Shown here in pieces: positions 52,667 to 58,033 of a stretch of DNA of 58,033 bases. Under the pieces are notes generated by a model. The model had not been told where the DNA came from. It worked only from the letters and a program-made list of their open reading frames with translations, and did not search any database. Position numbers and translations under genes: made by a program. Every line of letters starts with the position of its first letter. The stretch's first letter is position 1. Location: the NCBI RefSeq assembly GCF_030065675.1, contig NZ_JASJDK010000043.1, positions 1 through 58,033 of the forward strand. The letters run 5' to 3'. This DNA is from Mastigocoleus sp. MO_188.B34. GTDB lineage: Bacteria > Cyanobacteriota > Cyanobacteriia > Cyanobacteriales > Nostocaceae.

Positions 52667-53562
52667 ACCCGTTCACCTCCGAATAACCGTCGCCCAAACA
52701 AAGTAATTATGATAATTAATATTGCTAATAAGAAAGCGATAGCTGCAGCGTACCCCATTTGCAAGTGACGAAATACAGCTTGGTATATTAATAAAACTAT
52801 TGTTAATGTGGCATTGTTAGGACCACCCGTACCACCGGAAAAAATATAAGATTGGTCGAATAATTGGAAAGTACCAATGATACCGATCGCCACCACAAAA
52901 AATGTCACTGGCTTGAGTGTGGGAATGGTGATGTGAATAAACTGTTTCCACCAATTAGCACCATCTAATTCTGCAGCTTCATACAGTGTTTTGGGTATAT
53001 CTTGTAATGCTGCTAGGTAAATAACCATATAAAAGGGAGCAGTTGACCAAATATTCATCATCATGATGACTTTGAGAGCTACGCCAGGATCGCCTAACCA
53101 GTTGTAAGTTGGTAGTCCCAAAGCAGCAAGCAAATCATTTAATAAGCCATTGGTGTTATAAATCCACATGAAGATGAGAGTTAGTACAGCAGAAGAAGTG
53201 ACTGTGGGTAAAAAGTAAAGAATGCGCCACCAGTTTTTACCGCGAATCCCAGAATTAAGGGTAACAGCTAAAATGACTGCCAAAATTGTTTGTGTGGGGA
53301 CAACAATGACAACATACTCTGCTGTATTTTTTAGAGCGATCCAAATTAGTTCATCATTAACAAGTTGAGTAAAGTTACGAACGCCAACAAACTCATACTC
53401 AATAGTGCCCAGTAGTTTTACATTGTGCAAGGAAAGAAAAACAGCAAATACAATCGGCAACACTACGAAAGTTCCTAGTATTAGGATAGTTGGTGCCATA
53501 AAAAAGTAAGCAGCCAAATTTTCTGTAATGTTGTACTTCCTTGGAAAGGGAGAAGTTTTCAC
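52663..53562 (-). CDS. Sugar ABC transporter permease (MalF type)
   Basis: This 299-residue permease has six spans and the EAA loop TLYEAAELDGANWWKQFIHI. It is the first of the two-gene permease operon. CUT1 systems usually have a periplasmic binding protein and an ATPase; here both must be encoded elsewhere, so the sugar (for example a disaccharide or glucosylglycerol-type solute) cannot be told. Confidence 0.92.
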   Translation of the reverse strand: MKTSPFPRKYNITENLAAYFFMAPTILILGTFVVLPIVFAVFLSLHNVKLLGTIEYEFVGVRNFTQLVNDELIWIALKNTAEYVVIVVPTQTILAVILAVTLNSGIRGKNWWRILYFLPTVTSSAVLTLIFMWIYNTNGLLNDLLAALGLPTYNWLGDPGVALKVIMMMNIWSTAPFYMVIYLAALQDIPKTLYEAAELDGANWWKQFIHITIPTLKPVTFFVVAIGIIGTFQLFDQSYIFSGGTGGPNNATLTIVLLIYQAVFRHLQMGYAAAIAFLLAILIIIITLFGRRLFGGERV

Positions 53563-53712
53563 TGTAAGAAGTACTTAATTATGATGTTAAATATCATATT
53601 GAATTTTGTACTGCATGAGGAGATGTTTTTGGATTTCTTAAGTTCCTAAATCAAACTTTTTAGTATCTCCAAGCGTTTCTGTTTCGGTAATTTTTAATTA
53701 CTTTCAAGAAGA

Positions 53713-55692
53713 TTACTTAATAATTCCAGAATGTTCTGACATATTGGTCATTGGTTCAATTCTTCCACCTAAATACTTACCCAAAAACTCTTCAGCCTTT
53801 GCATAGAAATGCAGTCGATTTTGAGGACGCGTAAAACCATGTCCTTCATCAGGGTAGAGAATATATTCAACATTCTTGTTAGCATTTCGCATTGCGACGA
53901 CAATTTGCTCGCTTTCTATCTGTTTCACTCTTGGATCCTTTGCACCTTGTGCAATTAGTAATGGAGCTTGGATACGGTTGATAAAAAACAATGGCGAACG
54001 AGATTTGAGCAAATCCGCTTCTTTTTCTAAATTACCTACACGATGGTAGAATCTGGCTTTGACCGTATTCCAGTCACCAGGAATACTTTCCATTAAAGTT
54101 AACAGATTACTAGGACCAACCATATCAACACCAGCAGCAAACACATTGGGTGTAAATGTTAAACCAACTAAAGTTGCGTAACCACCATAAGAACCGCCCA
54201 TAATGGCTATTTTTTTTGGATCTGCAATACCTTGAAGAATTGTCCAGTTCACTCCATCAATCAAATCTTCATGCATTTTTCTTCCCCATTCTCTATTACC
54301 AGCATTGAGAAATTTCTTCCCATATCCAGTAGAACCGCGGAAGTTAATTTGTAAAACTGCATAACCACGATTTGCCAACCATTGGACCATGGGATTGTAA
54401 CCCCAAGTATCTCTAATCCAAGGTCCTCCGTGAACTAGTAGTACTGTAGGTAGTTTCTTTGGTGGAATTCCAACGGGTATTGTCAGATAACCATGAATCC
54501 TGAGTCCATCGCGGGACTGGTAGGATATTGGTTGCATTTTTGCTAGTTTGACATTTTCTAGAGCGGGTTTGTTGCTAAATAATCGCTGACTTTTTCTAGT
54601 AACCCGGTTGTATTTGTAGTAGTAAGTTGGTCCATTATCTGAGTTATAAGCTACCAACCATATTTTGTCTGCAAGGTCGCGGTCGAGTACGCGAAACTCA
54701 CCACCGTGAATTTTTGATAAAGCCTGAAAATCAGCAGTAATACTTTTGTCTAATACTTGCCATTGCAATTTATCTTTATAAAATCCAACAGCTTGGACAT
54801 ATCGCTTTGTTGGGTGAATAAAAGTAGCATTAAGGTCATATTGTAAATTTTGAGCAATAATACTTTCTTTTTTTGTTTTCAAGTTCAATGCCGAAAGCCT
54901 AATCGTTTCGGCATTGTGATTGCCTAAAATATAAAGGATTTTTCCATTCTCGGAAAATCCTAAAGCTGTACCACTCTCATCTGGACCCCAACGACGAATA
55001 ACTTTCCAGGGTTTTTGATGGTTATCTTTAATCGACAAAGTTGAGCCACCATCGGGAGTAATTCCTATCGCCGCACGTATTTTAAATTCAGCATCCGCTA
55101 TCGTATCAATGAAGTGACCAGGATTTTTCACTCGCAAGGTTGTTTTACCTGTTTTGAGGTTAACTTGATAAACATCATGTTTACGTTTATCTCTAATATT
55201 TAGACCTACTAATAATTGATGGGGAAAATTACGATCTAAAGCAATTATTCGTGCCTGGACATTTTTTTTTGGAGTTAAATTTGTAATTTTTCTAGTCTTG
55301 ATATCTATCGCAAAAATCTGGAAATTTCCATTATTATTTACATCTTGACGATAAATTATTTGCTCGCAATTATAACTCCAAAAATAACTTTGAATGTAAT
55401 ACTTTTTATTATTAGTTAAAATACGATCGTTCGGTCTATCAACATTCCTAATCCATACTTGCAGTAAATTATTTTTATCAGGTGCCATGTATGTTATGTA
55501 TTTACCATCTGGTGAAATCTGTATATTTAATTTGTCTGGACTAGAAAACAAAGTTTCACGCTTAATTAATGGTGGTAAATCAGCCAAAGATAAACGAAGA
55601 TTATTTGATATCTTCGCTGCTACTGACAAAGACAGAGGAAGTAATGACTTATACCTGCCATTCATTTCAAGTTTTGAATTTTGCATATTCAT
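53713..55692 (-). CDS. S9-family prolyl oligopeptidase-like serine peptidase
   Basis: This 659-residue peptidase has an N-terminal seven-bladed propeller (about 50-380; ISPDGKYITYMAP, FSENGKILYILG) and a C-terminal alpha/beta hydrolase domain (about 390-640). The triad is Ser501 (MGGSYGGYATL), an Asp in AQGAKDPRVKQIES and a His in YPDEGHGFTRP. The propeller limits substrates to short peptides. No clear signal peptide is present. It belongs to the acylaminoacyl-peptidase/dipeptidyl-peptidase group rather than classical prolyl oligopeptidase. Confidence 0.93.
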   Translation of the reverse strand: MNMQNSKLEMNGRYKSLLPLSLSVAAKISNNLRLSLADLPPLIKRETLFSSPDKLNIQISPDGKYITYMAPDKNNLLQVWIRNVDRPNDRILTNNKKYYIQSYFWSYNCEQIIYRQDVNNNGNFQIFAIDIKTRKITNLTPKKNVQARIIALDRNFPHQLLVGLNIRDKRKHDVYQVNLKTGKTTLRVKNPGHFIDTIADAEFKIRAAIGITPDGGSTLSIKDNHQKPWKVIRRWGPDESGTALGFSENGKILYILGNHNAETIRLSALNLKTKKESIIAQNLQYDLNATFIHPTKRYVQAVGFYKDKLQWQVLDKSITADFQALSKIHGGEFRVLDRDLADKIWLVAYNSDNGPTYYYKYNRVTRKSQRLFSNKPALENVKLAKMQPISYQSRDGLRIHGYLTIPVGIPPKKLPTVLLVHGGPWIRDTWGYNPMVQWLANRGYAVLQINFRGSTGYGKKFLNAGNREWGRKMHEDLIDGVNWTILQGIADPKKIAIMGGSYGGYATLVGLTFTPNVFAAGVDMVGPSNLLTLMESIPGDWNTVKARFYHRVGNLEKEADLLKSRSPLFFINRIQAPLLIAQGAKDPRVKQIESEQIVVAMRNANKNVEYILYPDEGHGFTRPQNRLHFYAKAEEFLGKYLGGRIEPMTNMSEHSGIIK

Positions 55693-56379
55693 TCATATCG
55701 AGTTGGGAATAAAAATAAATTTAGTTAAAAACCAATATTTTTGGATTTGGCTTTAAGTTTTTTTGATACAAAAGGATAAGTGTATTTATTTACGTTATCT
55801 TTGATTACAAACTATTCAAAACTTTCCTAAGAGAAGGATTTGATTGAATTTGAAATTTCACAAATTTTTCCTGATAATTAAGTTTGTACTAACTCCGTTA
55901 ATTTGGTGCATCTGTTGTCAGATTTTGCAATGTAATAGTCATTTTGTGAAAGACTTTACAGAATCTTTAATTTATGTATGGGAACTACAGCTATCTTATA
56001 TTGCTCTAAATTTAAACTAAATTACCAATTTTTTTTCATAACAATGCTTTTGCACAAGCAAAATATAATAATAATTCTAAATGAATTTACGCTTGCAAAA
56101 ATCTTCCAGAGACTTGAAATGTGATGCTTTTGCAGTCAAGATAAATTACATCTTCGGACAAAACATATGCAAATCTTATAGCAGAATTAATAATCCATAA
56201 ACCAATATTTGCAAGCATTTCACCCCAAGTTTCAGCAAATTTATTCTGTACCTATTAACTGGTGAACTGCTGTAAGTACTAGTAATAAATAAAACTCGTT
56301 AGTCAGATATAAACGAAGAAAATTCCACAGCAAATTTAATCTACTGTAGCTCGAAAAAGATAATTTGAGGTGATATAAA
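55693..56379. other. AT-rich intergenic region
   Basis: About 690 bases upstream of the peptidase gene; no gene, strong hairpin or tandem repeat seen apart from the era terminator at its far end. Confidence 0.5.
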
Positions 56380-56416
56380 AATTCCCACCTTCAGTGATAA
56401 TTGTAGGTGGGGAATT
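56380..56416 (-). terminator. Terminator of era
   Basis: AATTCCCACCT (56380-56390) pairs with AGGTGGGGAATT (56405-56416) with a one-base bulge; on the minus strand TTTTTATATCA overlaps and follows the stem. It lies 22 bases beyond the era stop. Confidence 0.75.
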
Positions 56417-56438
56417 CAATTATTGATTATGAAAAATT

Positions 56439-57398
56439 CTATTCTTCAACACGATATCCTAATTCCGCCAAGCGAATCCGAGACTGACGCCACTTAGGTT
56501 GTACTTTTACAAATAGTTCTAAATATACTTTACCAGCAATTAACTTTTGGATCTGTTCTCGAGCAGCGCTCCCAATAGCCTTCAGCATATTACCACCCTT
56601 ACCAATGAGTATGCCTTTCTGGGAATCACGTTCCACGTTAATGGTTGCGAGGACGCTGGTAATAGTCGGTGTTTCCTCAACTTTTTCAATTGCGATCGCC
56701 ACCGAATGGGGAATTTCTTCACGCGTCAATGATAAGATTTGCTCGCGAATTAATTCACCCATAATAAAACGCTCTGGTTGATCGGTGACCAAATCGGGCG
56801 GATAATAAAGCGGTCCTGGCTCTATGTTTTGAATTAATAAATTTTGTAGTTCCGGGAGTCCTACTCCCGTTTTGGCTGAAAATTTAGTCGTCTGCCATTT
56901 TTGCGATCGCGCCAAGCTATAATAGCTTTCATCCTGCTGAGAAGATACCTCCGGTTCTTGCTTATCAATCTTATTTAAGCCTAAAATTACAGGCGTTCTA
57001 CTACGACTTAATAATTCTCCGATATAGCGATCGCCTGCACCGCAAGAAGATGCTGCATCAACGACAAATAAAATAATATCTACAGATTCAATGGCAATTT
57101 TGGCATTTTGTACCAGAACTTTTCCTAACTGGTGATGGGGCTTATGAATTCCTGGTGTGTCTACAAATATCAATTGTGCTTCTGGTGTAGTTAATATCCC
57201 ACGAAGGCGATTGCGCGTTGTTTGAGCGACTGGAGATGTAATCGCAATTTTTTGCCCTACTAATTGATTCATCAAAGTTGATTTACCAACATTTGGACGA
57301 CCAATAATTCCAATAAATCCAGATTTGAATCCAGGAGGAGATGAGGGAATAACACCTTCTGCTGAGCCTAATACTATGTCGTTCTCTATACTTTTCAT
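56439..57398 (-). CDS. era: GTPase Era (ribosome assembly)
   Basis: About 319 residues. The G-domain has GIIGRPNVGKSTLMNQLVG (P-loop), TTRNRLRG (switch I), VDTPGIHKP (G3) and LGLNKIDKQ (G4). A C-terminal KH domain follows (about 215-315; GSAAREQIQKLIAGKVYLEL) and binds the 3' end of 16S rRNA during 30S assembly. The ATG at 57398 is used; a GTG four codons upstream is possible. Confidence 0.95.
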   Translation of the reverse strand: MKSIENDIVLGSAEGVIPSSPPGFKSGFIGIIGRPNVGKSTLMNQLVGQKIAITSPVAQTTRNRLRGILTTPEAQLIFVDTPGIHKPHHQLGKVLVQNAKIAIESVDIILFVVDAASSCGAGDRYIGELLSRSRTPVILGLNKIDKQEPEVSSQQDESYYSLARSQKWQTTKFSAKTGVGLPELQNLLIQNIEPGPLYYPPDLVTDQPERFIMGELIREQILSLTREEIPHSVAIAIEKVEETPTITSVLATINVERDSQKGILIGKGGNMLKAIGSAAREQIQKLIAGKVYLELFVKVQPKWRQSRIRLAELGYRVEE

Positions 57399-58033
57399 TC
57401 GGAGTATCACTTTTATATTTTATGAGCTATGGCTCGTTATTTTGTAAAAAACTAGCAAATAAACATAAAAATATTTGTCGATTTAAGGTATCACGCTCTA
57501 AATATTAGTCTAATCTACAAACAATGAACTTATTTAATATAGTGAAGTATATTCAATATAATAAAACTCAAGAAAATTCAAACATAAGTTATCATTTTTA
57601 TATTTACATTTACATTTACAAAAAATATTTGGTTGATATTTTATTTGGTAATACCAATAATATCTATACTTCATTTTTTTTAACAAAACAAAGCATTTTT
57701 TGTGAGTATTTTACTTTTTCATACTTAATCAAGATATTTACTAAATATTTATTAAACTTGATTTCCTTGATTAGCAACTTTTTTATAAAATCCTTACAAG
57801 CCTCGATCCTAAATAATTCGTGTTAGCCGCATCAAGGATGTTTGCACGTCTCTTGCTGTTAGCGGTAGCGTGACTTTAGTCATATACGTAGTGTGTCCAA
57901 ACGCGTAAACGTACCGTAGTTAAGAATAAATATTGTAGAGCGGGTGAGGAGGGGTTGGGTTTTCCCCTCCACAAAACATAAAAGAAACTGACGCTCACAA
58001 AATCAAAAAGTACGGTTTTATAAGCTTTCGAGC
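57399..58033. other. AT-rich region followed by palindromic repeats at the window edge
   Basis: 57399-57820 is very AT-rich with (TTTACA)n-like runs at about 57598-57620; an open frame there looks spurious. 57830-57920 holds the mosaic palindromic family (GTTAGCGGTAGCGTGAC, GTAAACGTACCGTAG). GGAGGGG (57948-57954) pairs with CCCCTCC (57964-57970), a possible terminator hairpin for a gene outside the window. Confidence 0.55.

Noticed and set aside
57524-57826. 100-residue open frame near the window end
   Set aside because: It is extremely AT-rich with Ile/Tyr/Phe/Asn runs, has no ribosome binding site and shows no protein-like pattern.

Overview
The window comes from a filamentous, nitrogen-fixing, heterocyst-type cyanobacterium (order Nostocales). 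The evidence is the genes psbV and petE, tocopherol-synthesis genes, many GCGATCGC (HIP1) octamers inside coding regions, abundant short tandemly repeated repetitive (STRR) sequences between genes, and an uptake hydrogenase locus (hupSL) followed by an extended hyp operon in an order I remember from Nostoc. Genus cannot be fixed from the sequence.

Layout. 1-2.1 kb: a ThiF-like protein behind a tandem repeat, a small acidic protein and a histidine phosphatase. 3.5-6.9 kb: an animal-type haem peroxidase with RTX calcium-binding repeats, convergent with a Tat-exported alpha carbonic anhydrase. 7.6-8.6 kb: two small unknown genes. 8.7-11.4 kb: hupL and hupS on the minus strand. 12.4-23.4 kb: on the plus strand, a TPR protein, two small membrane proteins, a NifU-like protein, an NHL-repeat protein, then hypF, hypC, hypD, a 4-oxalocrotonate-tautomerase-like gene, hypE, hypA and hypB. 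Together these make the [NiFe] uptake hydrogenase and insert its metal centre. The HupL-specific protease (HupW) is not in the window.

23.9-30.5 kb: a deacetylase/phosphodiester-glycosidase fusion, a CobA-HemD fusion (sirohaem/cobalamin branch), an alkyltransferase-like DNA-repair protein, a TPR protein, and homogentisate phytyltransferase next to gamma-tocopherol methyltransferase (vitamin E synthesis). 30.7-34.3 kb: ktrB and ktrA (K+ uptake) separated by an aspartoacylase gene and repeats. 34.5-39.3 kb: a tandem-GNAT acetyltransferase, a NADAR protein, a macrodomain protein, a conserved unknown, an HNH nuclease and a ribbon-helix-helix protein.

40-48 kb: a GAF/histidine-kinase-like protein that has lost its phospho-accepting His, an overlapping SRPBCC protein, tRNA-Glu(UUC) with a terminator, a Na+/H+ antiporter, a cytochrome b6-like paralogue missing one haem ligand, a lipase-like hydrolase and CobI. 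48.3-58 kb: a TonB-like envelope protein, plastocyanin, cytochrome c550, two sugar ABC permeases, an S9 peptidase and Era.

No complete insertion sequence, prophage, CRISPR array or rRNA was seen. The accessory signals are small: several MITE-like inverted-repeat elements, mosaic palindromic repeats (including a perfect 20-bp inverted pair around aspA-ktrA), and a possible structured RNA or insertion-sequence remnant near 32.1-32.3 kb. The most interesting leads are the degenerate histidine kinase, the three-histidine cytochrome b, and the NADAR/macrodomain neighbourhood.
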